A stretch of DNA of 64,000 bases from Tenrec ecaudatus (Eukaryota > Chordata > Mammalia > Afrosoricida > Tenrecidae), in contig NC_134546.1 in the NCBI RefSeq assembly GCF_050624435.1, positions 10,377,001 through 10,441,000 on the forward strand, in the 5' to 3' direction. A program made the position numbers and the translations under genes. Numbering within the stretch: the first letter of the stretch is position 1; every line of letters starts with the position of its first letter. Positions 31,900 through 43,512 of this stretch are shown piece after piece. The notes beneath the pieces are model-generated. The model saw nothing but the letters and a program-made list of their open reading frames with translations. It did no database searches and had not been told where the DNA came from.

Positions 31900-32770
31900 G
31901 TTTTTTTTTTTAAAAAAAACCTAGAGATCGAGGTATTACAGTGTTTAAGACAGTTCAGCAGCATGACCTGCCTTGACAAGAAAGCAATGTGTCTAATAAG
32001 ATCATCTTAGTATCTGACCAGATTGAACGTCTGTAGTAAAATCATGAGAAGTTATGCTTATCTTCAAGGAGACTAGCATCCCAGAAAGTCCTGCCAGTCA
32101 GAAATAGTTTTGCTAACCAATAAACATAAATAGAAACTTGGCAAAAGCCTTGTTTTAAACGTATATATCAGCAAGATTGCTAGAAAATAAGAAAAGAAGC
32201 CCCTTTGTGGCTGGAGCTCCAATTGCTTATTCAGGTTCTAGATTTCATTGTTCAGTTAGAGCTGTGTATCACTTATGAGATTACGCTGTTATCTTAAACA
32301 ACATTGTTCTTATTTATTCCTCAATCAAAGCTATCTGCCTACCCTCATTTTTTACTCTCCAGTTCCAAATTCCAGTAGATTATTCAACTGGAGGATTAGG
32401 CGGGGTGGGCAGTTTCAGCCCACTAGGCAATACTTAAAAAATAAAATCAGAGCAGGTCTAATGGCACTGGAGACAGATTCCCACACAAAGGAATTAGTGG
32501 TCTTGTGTAATGTTAAACTTAGAGTCGGAACTACGATTTGGGAATGGTCTTTAGCTGACAGTCATTATTGTTCTTCACGTTCCCCTTAGGAAAAATATCT
32601 GCAATCCCTGAATAAATGCCAAATGTCTTCTGGGATGCTCTGATCCAGCTAAGTCCCCTTCCCACAAACTGAAAGGATCAGTGGAAAAAAGCTTTGAATT
32701 TCCTGTCTCTAGCATGCTCGATCTAAATCCTGACCAACCAACCCTAACCAGTATGTGTTTCACGTGGCCC
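31900..32770. other. Sequence with one unclassified repeat
   Basis: No gene is visible. Positions 32239-32402 are related to 35498-35620 (shared 'ctagatttca', 'aacattgtt', 'ctcctcaa-c-agct'-type blocks). The family is unknown. Confidence 0.4.
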
Positions 32771-32774
32771 CTTC

Positions 32775-33540
32775 AATTGTTGTTTAGTTGTTGCTGTGAG
32801 TTGTCATCGAGTTGGTTCCAACCCATAGTGACCCCGTGCACAACAGAATGAAACACTGCATGGCCCTGGGCCATCCTCACAATTGTTCCTATGCCTGAGT
32901 CCGTTGATGCCGCCACTGTGTCAATTCTATGTCAATCCATCTCGTTGAGGGTCCTCTTCTTTTTCACTGCCCTTCCACTTTACCCAACGCGATGCCCTTC
33001 TCCAGGGACTGGTCTCTTCTGCCATGTCCAAAGAATATAAGACAAAATCTTGTCATCCTTGCTTCTAAGATGTGCTCTTCCCCTTACTTCTTCCAATACA
33101 GATGTGTTTGTCCTTTTAGCAGTCCATGGTACTTTCAATATTCTTCTCCAGCACCACACTTTAAATGCATCTATTCTTCTACAACCTTCTTTATTCAGCC
33201 CAATGTTCACGGGCATAGGATGCAATGGAGAACACTACGGCTTGGGTCAAGCACATATTAGTCCTTGCTCTTTAATACTCTACAGAGGTCTTGTGCAGCA
33301 ATATGTCTTTTGATCTCTTGACTCGCTGCTTCTGTGAGCATTGACTGTGGATCCAAGTAAGACAAAACCCTTGACAATTTCATTGTTTTCTCCATTTGTC
33401 ATGATGCCGCCCATTGGTTCTGTTATGAGGATTTTGGTCGTCCTTACCCTGAGTTGTAATCCACACTGAAGACTACAATCCTTCATCTTCATCAGCAAGT
33501 GCTTCACGTCCTCACCACTCGAGGGTTGTATCATCCGATT
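32775..33540 (-). mobile_element. RTE LINE, C-terminal ORF2 and 3' end, antisense
   Basis: From the 3' end inwards it reads 'gtcatcgagttggttccaac', 'ccatctcgttgagggtcctc', 'cagtccatggtactttcaat', 'atccaagtaagacaaaaccc', and ends at 'gagggttgtatcatccg', just short of the reverse-transcriptase YADD region. About 770 bp are retained, with several stops in the sense frame. Confidence 0.88.
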
Positions 33541-33579
33541 CCAGCCTGCTCTTGTTCTTCCCTTTTGCTTTTCTACTCA

Positions 33580-34045
33580 CAGTGTTTGGCTTGTCTGTCA
33601 TTCTGTCGTACTGTGGTGGCTTGTGTGTGGCTGTGATGCTAGAAGCGATGTCACTGGTATTTCAGATCTCAGCAGGGTCGTCCAGAGTGAACAGGTTTCA
33701 GTGGAGCTTCCAGATGAAGAAGAAGGACTCAGTTCCCCGCTTCGGAAGACGAAGTTGCTGGAAGCCTTATGCATAGCTTCGATGCATTTTCAAATACAGA
33801 AAGCCTTAATAAACAAAGGAAACAGAACTTGGTCGCAGATGCTTCAGGCAGATGGGCCCCTCCAGTCTGAGGGTACCTGGAATGTATCTGAAGAGGAGAT
33901 GAGTTCTGGGAGAGGAGTCAACCAGAGTGAGGCAAGTCTGGTAAAGTCGGTGGGAGTGGGGGCTTTGGGTTCTTCATTTGCTGACGGGGCACGACTCCCT
34001 TAGATTGTACGGTATAAATTGCAAGGAGTACTAAATCTAACTGTA
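33580..34045 (+). mobile_element. RTE LINE 5' region, sense
   Basis: 'gtggcttgtgtgtggctgtg', 'atgctagaagcgatgtcact', 'cagcagggtcgtccagagtg', 'tggagcttccagatgaagaa', 'cttcatttgctgacggggca' and 'cgactccctt' match the 5' leader of the afrotherian RTE. It lies head to head with the antisense piece ending at 33540. Confidence 0.75.
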
Positions 34046-34092
34046 GTTTCATCAAAACGTGCCTAATATCCTATAAGAAAATGAGATTCACA

Positions 34093-34299
34093 CAAAATAC
34101 CAATTTATAAATTATCAAGGGCTCATGAGGGAGGGGGAGCAGGGAAGGAGGGGAAAAAAGAGGACTTGATGCAAAGGGCTTAAGTGGAGAGCAAATGCTT
34201 TGAAAATTATTAGGGCAAAGAATGTACAGATGTGCTTTATACAATTGATGTATGTATAGGTGATAAGAGTAGTATGAGTCCCTAATAAAATGTTTTAAA
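34093..34299 (+). mobile_element. LINE-type retroposon 3' tail with target duplication
   Basis: 'ttataaattatcaagggctc', a purine-rich run, 'agcaaatgctttgaaaatta', 'gtacagatgtgctttataca', and 'cctaataaaatg' with an A-tail. Flanks are exact 14-base repeats aaatgagattcaca (34079-34092, 34300-34313). This marks a 5'-truncated insertion by target-primed reverse transcription. Confidence 0.92.
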
Positions 34300-34319
34300 A
34301 AATGAGATTCACAATTAGC

Positions 34320-35480
34320 ACCTCTACTAATGACAAGGTGCAGGTCAGATTGACCTCTACTCTCCAACTTTCACCAGTTCTGACCCTCTTCACTTTCTTT
34401 GAGGAGTTTGGTAATCCTTGGCAATGCCCCCACAGAACTCACAGGCCATCCTTTCTGTTAAGTGGTGTGTTAAGGAACAGGGACAATTTGGATACTTAAG
34501 CAGAAACTCAGGAATCGGGGCCAGGAAGCATGTAAACAGAGTCTCCTTCTTCAGTGCAGGGCAGCTCTCATCTCCTTCTGGCCCTGTCATCTGTCACCAC
34601 TGGCTCTGCTGCTGGGCTACCTCGGGGCTTCGTAGTGTCCTCACTCTTAGAACCTTGACCAGTGGTACAGTCCCTTTAGGAGGTTGCTGACCTCTTATTC
34701 CTGGTTCTTCATTCTGCTGCTTCTCTTCTTGCTTCCGACTCTGCCTCCTCATCTCTCTTCCTCAGGTGTGTTTCTTCTGCTTCTTCCGGCTATAGCCCTT
34801 CTTTCTCCTTTTTGTCTCCACACTTGGGTGGGCCTTACATGTACAAGCTCTTAATCATTTTCAAGGCATGGCCCTCCCACCAAGGCAGCCAACTGACCTC
34901 ATAGGATAGACCACAGACACTTCATTTGCATAGTAGGCACAGTTGGGCTACAGCTCACCTCATTTGCATAGTTCTATTGACCCATCCCTATAAGGGACAT
35001 ACCAGCTTCAGGGCAGGCTACAGTCCAGCGCCAGACAGAAAGTAGCAAACCAAGTTGTGTATAATTCAACCGGGACATGTCAGTCCATATGGACAAAAGT
35101 AATACATTTTCTGGAGTAGAAAACTGGGGCTTAGAGGAAAAACCTCTCAAGCTGTTTTCCCAAAGACCCAAGTCAAAAGAAAAACCACATAAAGGAACTC
35201 CTTTCACCACATGAGGGAAACCAAAAATGTTTAGGAACCAGAAGAGAATTATGGCAGACACATGCCTTCTTAGAGCTTAATATGTGATCCTTACTGCAAG
35301 CAGGGAAAAGAAATCACCATGAGAAATGCTACTGATGATATGATCAATAGTCATCATTATGTTTGGATCAATAAACATGGAGAAGAACACAGTAAACATC
35401 TTGTTCGGTCGGCACAGAGCAGCAAAGTGGATACAGAATAAGGACATCATTATCTAATAACTTGAGGTTCGGTTTGAACT
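34320..35480. other. Sequence without recognisable gene
   Basis: It contains a pyrimidine-rich stretch at about 34680-34830. The short frames on both strands show no family resemblance. Confidence 0.4.
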
Positions 35481-35497
35481 TTTGTTTATTAAATTTC

Positions 35498-35620
35498 TAG
35501 ATTTCAGCCTAAAACATTGTTGCTATTCACTCCTCAACCATAGCTATCCTGCCTCTCAGAGTTTCTTCTCCAGTGCCCCAGTCCAACAGATGATTCAGTT
35601 GGAAGATTATATGGAGCCAG
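35498..35620 (+). repeat. Unclassified dispersed repeat, partner of 32239-32402
   Basis: Blocks 'aaaacattgttgctattcac', 'tcctcaaccatagctatcct', 'cttctccagtgccccagtcc' and 'agatgattcagttggaaga' correspond in order to those near 32.3 kb, with many differences. The family is unknown and may be an LTR or LINE piece. Confidence 0.5.
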
Positions 35621-36004
35621 GTACTGCAGACAAATGGGTGATACTTCAACACAAAGAAAGGGAATAAACAATGCACATATTTGACTGTGCTATTCGATTA
35701 TGAAATGAGTTTGGGTTAAGGTTTAGACATAAAACCAATTGAATTTTTACTGATGACATGGTGAATTGTGCCCTTAGCTCCTGATATGGTTGGCCACGCT
35801 TGAAGGAAGGGCAAACATTTGTGTGTGAAGAACAAGGCACATTGATTGGCTGAGAAGAAAACTTTAAATCTGTAAACAAAGCAGTGAAAATAGAGCAAAA
35901 TCACATAGTTAAACAGAGAGGAAAAGAAAAAGGTGGGCTGTTTTACAGTTCCATATGAGAAAAAAAATCTTGATTTAAAAAAAATCATTTATCCAGCAAT
36001 CGGA

Positions 36005-36200
36005 ATAGGAACCCCCAGGCACAGAAGTTAAGTGTTTAGGCCGAAGGTTGAGTGGTTCAGATCCAGCCAGTGGGTGCGTGGGGAAAGCGGTGGCACATTT
36101 CTTCTGTAAAGACGGCAGCCTGGGAAGCCCCACAGGGCAAGTCTACTTGGGCCTGGCGGGTCACTATGAGTTGGGTTGAACTCAACAGAAATGGGTAATG
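36005..36200 (+). mobile_element. AfroSINE, sense
   Basis: A weak head ('cccaggcacagaagttaagt', 'aggccgaaggttgagtggtt') precedes a strong body 'gcagcctgggaagccccaca' and 'gggcaagtctacttgggcct', and the end 'ttgggttgaactcaacagaa'. Confidence 0.84.
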
Positions 36201-36344
36201 GCACGCATCAGAGACACTAAATAAATAAATACAATTAAGAAATGATAAAGGGCTCACCAATTTTATTAATAAAAAGATTCTCGTTTTTTAAGCTTTTTCA
36301 TGCAAGTTCATTATTTAATTCCCCAGGCCACAGAAAATTCCAAT

Positions 36345-36520
36345 GCACCCCAAACTCACTACCATCAGGTGACTCCAGGAGACTCCATGGGACAGGGTAA
36401 AACTGCCCCTGTGAGTTCCAAGGCTGTAAATCTATATGGGAGCAGACAGCCTCATCTTTCTCTCTCATAGAGCAGCTGTTGGGATTGAACTGCCCCACTA
36501 CGCCACCAGCACTCCTCATG
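36345..36520 (-). mobile_element. AfroSINE, antisense
   Basis: 'accccaaactcactaccatc', 'aaactgcccctgtgagttcc', 'aaggctgtaaatctatatgg', 'gagcagctgttgggattgaa' and the head 'ctacgccaccagcactcct'. Confidence 0.88.
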
Positions 36521-36609
36521 GAAGATTAGAAGCAATGGATGAATTCTGCTTTTCAGTCCTTAGAGCCTAACATTGATAGTGTGTTTCCTCTGTAAATAAG
36601 AAATAAAAT

Positions 36610-36735
36610 CCTCTGAGGTTGGCATTGCAATTCCATATCATTGACATGTGAGAAAACTTAAGTAGAGAGAGACTGATTAATTTGCTCAAGTTCACAGAAG
36701 AAAGAAGCAGAGACAGGATTCAACCTCAGGCATCT
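36610..36735 (-). mobile_element. MIR, antisense
   Basis: 'catgtgagaaaacttaagta', 'gactgattaatttgctcaag', 'ttcacagaagaaagaagcag' and 'agacaggattcaacctcagg' are the antisense MIR order. Confidence 0.65.
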
Positions 36736-36919
36736 TGGAGGAGATACACTTTCAGGTACTGATGACCAACGCCAGGGGCTGTGCAAAAGGGATCCGGAGC
36801 TGTAGGAGGATAAGGAGGCAGGATTCGGAAGGCATGCGGACAGCACAGCATTAAGGAAAGGGGTTGAAGTTTGGAGAACACTAGACTCTTTACAGTTATT
36901 GAATTTCTTTTTATAACCA

Positions 36920-37075
36920 TTAAGTAAGTGAGTATCATTATTTTTTTCAGATGGAATTGTGACTTTAAAGAGTTAAAGACATCCCCCACCCCCCGCAACT
37001 ACAATTAGTAAATATGGGAGCTGAGATTTGAATCCAGGTCTTACTGACACCAAGGCTCCATTTCTTACTGACACC
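36920..37075 (-). mobile_element. MIR, antisense
   Basis: 'cagatggaattgtgacttta', 'caactacaattagtaaatat', 'gggagctgagatttgaatcc' and 'aggtcttactgacaccaagg' match antisense MIR. The phrase 'cttactgacaccaaggctcc' is repeated a few bases on (37040-37083). Confidence 0.6.
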
Positions 37076-37257
37076 AAGGCTCCTGATTCTCACTATTCTG
37101 ACAAAATCCCTCAAAACCAGGAACTTAAAATATTTTTCAGGGTCTGGTCAACTCTATGCATAAGGTATCAGCCTGAACACACTGTAGAAGTCTTTGAGGA
37201 ATGTAAAAATGGTACAGTAGTGTGTAAACTGGAGACCATCAAAATCAAGAAATGGTT

Positions 37258-37462
37258 ATCTCAAACTCAAAACTCACAGCCATCGAGTCAATTCCGATTC
37301 ACAGTGACCCCATAGGAAAGGGCAGAACTGCCTCTGTGGGTTCCTGAGACAGCAACTCTTTACAGGAGTAGAAAGATTCATCTTTTTGCCCTTTGGTTTT
37401 GAACTGCTAGTCTTGTGGTTAGCAGCCCAGTGCGTTACCCACTATGCCATCAGGGCTCCTTA
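37258..37462 (-). mobile_element. AfroSINE, full length, antisense
   Basis: One of the best preserved copies: 'agccatcgagtcaattccga', 'gggcagaactgcctctgtgg', 'caggagtagaaagattcatc', 'cttgtggttagcagcccagt' and the head 'cccactatgccatcagggct'. Confidence 0.95.
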
Positions 37463-37464
37463 GA

Positions 37465-38715
37465 GAGGGCTGTCCATGTTCATTATTATCTGTTTGAGAG
37501 AATGAAGAAATAGTATAGCATCTATTTAAAAGTCTAACCATAGATATGGTTATAATTTGTGGATTTAAAAGGGCAGGCTTCAAGTATCTGGAAAATTCTC
37601 TTTTGTGGAATAACTTCTTTTCCAATTTCTACATTGGGAAAAAATACAAATAGATATATTAAATAAAGATTAAAATGGTTGTGTGTCACAGAACCTAACA
37701 AAAATAGTTCCAACACTTTAACACCAGCGTGGATTATGTGTTAAGATTGAATCAGACAGTATCTAAAAAGTGTTTGTACAATTTTTAAGAAATTATAATG
37801 TACTAGTAATTCAAACTTTAGAAAAGCAAAATATTTGGGGCCCTTCATACTATAATCTTGTTAGAAAGAAAGGATAGCAGATGTTTGTCAAAAACCTCTC
37901 ATCTTAAAATTAAAATATTCAGCACCAATTAAGCAAAAGAGCAATGGAAAGGGTGTGTCCCGTTGATGTGTTATTTAACCTGATCTTTACACTTTCCTCA
38001 ATTATAGTGTTGTGCTGATAATTGGTCTCATAAGGACAATTATGATTCATACTCTGCCCTTTGAGCTATAAAAATATGAACAAGACAAATTGGATTCAAT
38101 GTAATTTGAGACTAATAATTTGATTTTCTATCTTTTAAATAATTAGTCAACTATTACCTATGGAATAGCTTTCAGTAAATGTTCATTTGAGAACTCCATT
38201 TGCTAACCTGTCCTTGGGAAGATTTGAAAAATACCTATGGAAAGTCTTTAGAGAAATAAAAAAAGGGTTTTGGTCTATTGCATATGATTTTTATTGACTT
38301 GCATGTTCTTTGAAAGTTCAATATTCTGATTAGGAGTTTGATATGTTCTTATCAAAGGCTTTTAATAATTTAAAATTAACTCATCCAAAATCTCTAATTG
38401 GTTAAATATCATGGTGAGACACTATTTATACAAACAAAAACGACCATTTGTTGATCACTAGTTTTAATGCTTGACACTCTGTGCATGAAAACTTTGTGTA
38501 GAGATAATTCACATTCAAAAGTCGTACTTTTATGTAAACAACAAAAATACAATTAGGCATAAAGGTTAAGCCCTTTTCTGATGTAGAGAATTTACAGCAT
38601 CAAAGAAATGGATATAGCTTAAAGTACAAGGGACAGAATAATTCCATTATTTTCTCTTTTGTCTCATTATTTTCTTCCTAGGCATTTACGGAATAATACC
38701 ATTCATCAAATGCAA
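37465..38715. other. Sequence without recognisable feature
   Basis: AT-rich unique-looking DNA between a SINE and the RTE remnant. No gene or repeat was recognised. Confidence 0.4.
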
Positions 38716-38719
38716 ATAA

Positions 38720-39885
38720 AACTTTGCTGAAATAATTTAAAAATGGTTGCAGCAGTAACTTGCAAACCCAATTCAGAAGAAGGTATAGAATGCAGGGTAA
38801 TATTGCTGACAACAGAGGGATCTTGGCTAACATTACCAGAAAGATGTTTATTTGTGCTTTTTGATTATGCAAAAGCACTTGACTGTATGGGTCATAACAA
38901 ACTATGTATAACATCATGAATAAGGGGAATTCTAGAATATTTAATTGTGCTATGTAGAACCTGTACACAGACTATGAAACAGTCCTCCAAATAGAACAAG
39001 GAGATATTGAATGGCTTAAAATCAGGAAAGGCGTATGTCAGGGCTATATACTTTCACTATATTTATTCAATCTGGATGCTGAGCAAATAATTCAGAAAAC
39101 AATAATCTGAAGAAGAATGTGGCATTACAATTGGAGGAAGGATCATTCACAACCTGCGCTATGCAGATGACACAACAATGCTTGCTGAAAGCAAAGAGGA
39201 CTTGAAGCACTTATTAATATAGATCAAAGCCTACAGCCTATAGTATGAATCACAACTCAATGTAACAATCTTCACAAGTGGATTGATTGTTAAACAACAT
39301 AGTAAGTGGAGAAAGATTCAGGTTGTCAAGAATTTAATTTAATTTTCCTTGCATCCAAAATCAATATTCAAGAAACACATGTATGCATTGGGGAAATCTG
39401 CTGTCTAACACCTCCTTAAAATATTAATGACCAAAGATGTCCCTTTGAGAATTAATGTGCACATAACTCAAACTATGGTACTTTCAATCTCCTATGCATT
39501 GGAAACTGGACAAAAAAGAAGGAAGACGGGAGAGCACTGATGCACTGTAATTATGATGTTGGAGAAGAATGTTGAAGGTACCATGGGCTTCCAGAAGAAT
39601 GAACATATCTGTCTCAGAAGAAGTACAGCCGGAATGCCCCTTAGAAGTAAGGATGGCGAGACTTCTTCTCAAGTACTTTGGATATTTTATCAGGAAGGAC
39701 TAATTCATCGGGTCAACAAAAAAGAAAGACCCAGAAAGAGATGGATTGCACGGTGGCTGCAACAATGGACTCAAATAGAACAATTGTGAGGCTGTGAGAA
39801 GCAGGCAGCGTTTTGTGCTGTCTTACACCGGGCCACGCTCTGGGTTGGAACTGACGCAACAGCACCTAACAGCAGCAGCAACAAT
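38720..39885 (+). pseudogene. RTE (BovB-like) LINE reverse-transcriptase remnant
   Basis: In the plus direction, broken frames read FDYAKALDC (near 38860), RKGVCQGY (near 39030) and LRYADDTTMLAESKEDL (39154-39204). These are reverse-transcriptase core blocks, including the YADD catalytic motif. The copy continues through the C-terminal domain and the 3' end ('ggatggcgagacttcttctc', 'gaactgacgcaacagcacct', 'aacagcagcagc'). Many stops and frameshifts kill it, and the 5' half is missing. It matches the RTE family of Afrotheria by wording and order. Confidence 0.88.
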
Positions 39886-39889
39886 GGGC

Positions 39890-41670
39890 ATTTGTATGTT
39901 GGATAGAAGATGTTTTTTATGCAAGTCTTCCCCCCCCCAGATTTTCCAAGGCAGTTCTAATTTTAATTTTCCCTTTTGAAACAATGTTAAATCATTTACT
40001 TTGATTTTTGCTTGAAAATGTTTGGACACTGTAGAGGATAATGAACTAAGAAAGTAAAAAAAAAAAAATCCTTGTCTTTGATTTTGGAAGGCATTAACAA
40101 TGTCAGAGTTTTCAGAAGAAGGTAACAGTACTTATTACACCTAGATCATTTAATTAATAAAGAGTAACTAATTCTGGATCATTCTTCTAATTGGCTGCAG
40201 AAATTTTATAAAATTTGATTTGGGTTTATAACATCACCAAGAGATCTATTTATGGAGCATCATTATGTTAGAAATATTCTGAAAGTTCTTTCTTCCAGCT
40301 TAAGACTTCATATGTATGTATGTGTGTACACACATAGACACACATACATACGTACATGTATGTATATGAGTATACTAGTAAATCCATAAGTAATAAGGAG
40401 TTCATACTCTATTACCAATACAAAATTTCAACCATGTAAGGGGATATATTTCTCTTTTTTAATAACGTTAACTGCGGTTATATTTTCTAAGAAACTGTTT
40501 TAATATTGAATCAGTATATCAAATTTTGTCAGAGCAGTATTTGAATAATTGCCCTATAATTAGTATTTCTTGAACCAAGATGAGGCTCAGATAGTAGAGC
40601 TCATTAAAGGAAAATAACGTCCTGTTTTCTGTCCCTTTAAAGGAAGGAAGTATTTTAGCAGGAACAGTATAAAGACAGGACATGCCCATTTCTTGCTTAT
40701 TAAACAAAGTGTTGACAGGGAACCTTACCTCTGCTTGTTTGACACCTTTGCAGAAAAGACCAATATTTTAATTTCCTTTCTTTTTTGTCCCTATCACTTC
40801 TAGTTGGTTCATGTGTCCAGACCTCAGGTACCATTGTCATCTTTCCCTCTTACTGTGGCATATCCTCAATACTCTAACGCCCATGCTTTGGGTACCATGT
40901 AGGTTGACTACAAAGAAAGTTTATTCCTTTGTGATGTACTTGTTATACAGCAAACACAGATTTTAAATGCATCTACTTTCTGGGTTTGCACAGAAATTTG
41001 TCTATCAAAGCGTCACTATTTTCAATCCAGGTTATGACCCTTGAAGGAGACTTTATAATGGTGGGATCCTACCCGTGTACCAAACACGAGAGCCCTTAGG
41101 ACCATCTATTATCTCCACACACATTGGGTCTTATGGTTGCTCCAGAAAGCCCCCAAATGAATTCCTGTTAGGGTACTGGAGATGAGAGTGCATTTCTCCA
41201 TTTGTAGTTGATTCCCTGGTCTTGGACTTTTAGAGAACTAAGAAATTATGTATACTCACATAATCATGGACTACAGCCAAATCTTCCACTGGCATTTGTG
41301 AGTGTATGTGCACATTCATGAATAGATATATCAACGATTGCTATCTTTGTACTTCATAAACTTCTATGTCTAGACAAAAACAAACACAGAGCTATGTTTG
41401 GGCATTATTTCTGATGTGTGGTAGTCATTTGAAGAGACCATTTAGACTGACTTAAAATAAGTGAATTAGATGTGGAATTTATGATGAGAACATTTTGTTT
41501 TGTTTTTCACTATGAAGAAAAGAGTTTGTTCTTTTACTTAACTTCCATCCCAGGCTGCCCCTCCCCCTACCCCCACTACAACTCAAAGGATCCCATGACC
41601 TGAATTTTTCTTGTAAATATTTTAAAGAACACATAATAGAAATAACACATAAGAACTTTAATTAAATACA
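39890..41670. other. Sequence without recognisable gene
   Basis: It contains a TG/CA-rich palindromic stretch (40310-40375). Otherwise no repeat family or exon was recognised. Confidence 0.4.
40310..40375. repeat. TATG/TGTA/CACA simple repeat with palindrome
   Basis: It holds the perfect 18-base palindrome tatgtgtgtacacacata (40319-40336) and a second symmetrical stretch around 'catacgtacatgtatg'. Alternating purine and pyrimidine throughout. Confidence 0.9.
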
Positions 41671-41677
41671 GAACGGT

Positions 41678-42078
41678 CTTAGTTAACTAGCACTGCTGCA
41701 ACAGCAATACTACAAATGGACAGCTTTAGTAAGTAGAAATTAATCTTCTCAATTCACAAGGCTAGAAGTGCAAATACAGGCTACCAGTGCTGAGGGAAGG
41801 CTTTCCCTCCATGTGGGCTGTGGAGAAAATTCCATGTCTCTTTATTTTATTCCCTGGTTTCTTGGAGCTCTCTGTATGGATGGCATCAATCTTCCTCCCT
41901 CTCTACTTCTTTTGCTTACTTATTTAATCTCTTGTATCTCTAAAGATATTCATTCAAGGCACGCACTCATCAAAGTAACAAAGACAATCTACTCACCAAT
42001 GGGATTACAACCACAGGTGTAGAGCCTGGGATTTACCACATCATTTTAGGGGGGCACGATTCAATTCATGACAAGAAC
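41678..42078 (-). mobile_element. MaLR-type LTR, antisense
   Basis: 'tcttagttaactagcactgc', 'tgcaacagcaatactacaaa', 'ggctagaagtgcaaatacag' and the end 'gcacgattcaattcatgaca' have the inverse layout of ERVL-MaLR (MLT1-like) LTRs. It is comparable to the sense copy at 54.8 kb. No viral gene remains. Confidence 0.65.
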
Positions 42079-42079
42079 T

Positions 42080-43105
42080 ATTGCAGAATGCAATATTTAG
42101 AAGATCTTGTCTCTTGAAATTTGACAGAGAGCTTTCAAATTTATCTGTTTGATTTTTCTTCAAAATATCTTGAACACAGAATTGGGAAGTAAAAAATTCT
42201 ATCAAATTGTTATTGTATCTGTCTGTTCACTGTATATGATACATGACTCGAAGGAATTGATAATTTAATACACAAGTGATTTTTGTGGGCCACTATTAGC
42301 TGTCTAAAACAGTGAATTAGATGAATTAATCACAGTGAACCAGATATCCATGTTTTAAACAGAGAGTGTTGGGGTTTTACTAAACTTTTCCCATTTAATC
42401 TGGGGCAGAACAAGATAGTTTACCATCCTTTATGATCCAAAGTTGTGCTTATATTATATCATTTCACCCCTCTCAATGTTGGTCTCTTAGGTTCAAAGCC
42501 AGAAGATTTAGAAGCAACTCTCAACCGCCCTATGTCATCATGATTCTCACTCCACTCATAATACTACTTTATCTTTGCTGTCCTTTTGATAGCTCACTCC
42601 CAACTGGCTTTCTCATCCTAAAAACACCTTTCACCCAACATCTTGTGTAGTCATTCCCCTTTTCTTTCCCTCCCTTCCATGTAAGTTTCTTCATATGTTC
42701 TTTCCCCCTTTGTTCTGATCTCTTATTCTTTTGATTGTGACTCTTCATGTCATGGAAGCATTCTTTGCCAAAGTCACCATGAGTCCCCAGGTTCTGTAAT
42801 ATTCTTTTTTTGGTTCTGTAATATTCTCAGAAGTTGTCTTTTCCTTCCACAGGCAATTAACTGCATTTGGCATTTCTCAATAGTCTCTCCTCTCGACTTC
42901 CAAGACATTCCTCCACTTGATTTTCTTCACACATTTCTAGCCTCTTGGAGCTTCTCTCCCTGTTAAATACTATTTCTCTTCCATGTCCATGTGTCATCTC
43001 CAGTCCATGTTTGTTGGAGGATATCCTCTGTGTCCGTGGCTTCTACTACCACCCATATGCTTACACAAGCTCTGTATCTCCAGCCGAGATTTCTTTGCCC
43101 CAAAC
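42080..43105. other. Sequence without recognisable gene
   Basis: Pyrimidine-rich DNA. 'ggttctgtaatattct' is duplicated at 42791-42829. No named repeat. Confidence 0.4.
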
Positions 43106-43512
43106 AGATTTGACACATGGCATTATAATGACAGAAGACTGGAATAGCTGTGGGATGACATCAAGAACACCATACATTACATGGATTGTGTGCCAATAAA
43201 ATTGTGAGCAAAATAGAACACCATACATGAAGAAAGCAAAAGGTCATTACAAAGACAAGAAAGAAAGAAAAGATCAAAGTGGATGTCAGGAGATACTCTG
43301 AAACTTGTTCTTGACCATAGAGTAGCTAAAGCAAATAGAAGAAATGATAAAATACAAGAGCTGAACAGAAATTTCCAAGAGGTAGCTTGAGAAGACAAAG
43401 TAAAGCATTATAATGAACTGTGCTGCAAAAGCTTGAAGCTAGAAAGCCAAAAAGAGGGAACATGCTTAGCATATTTCAAACTGAAAGAACTGAAGAAAAA
43501 AATTCAAGACTG

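Noticed and set aside
32929..33313. Overlapping frames on both strands of 81-110 codons
   Set aside because: They fall within the RTE LINE remnant; the plus-strand ones are antisense to its ORF2 and the minus-strand one is a broken ORF2 piece.
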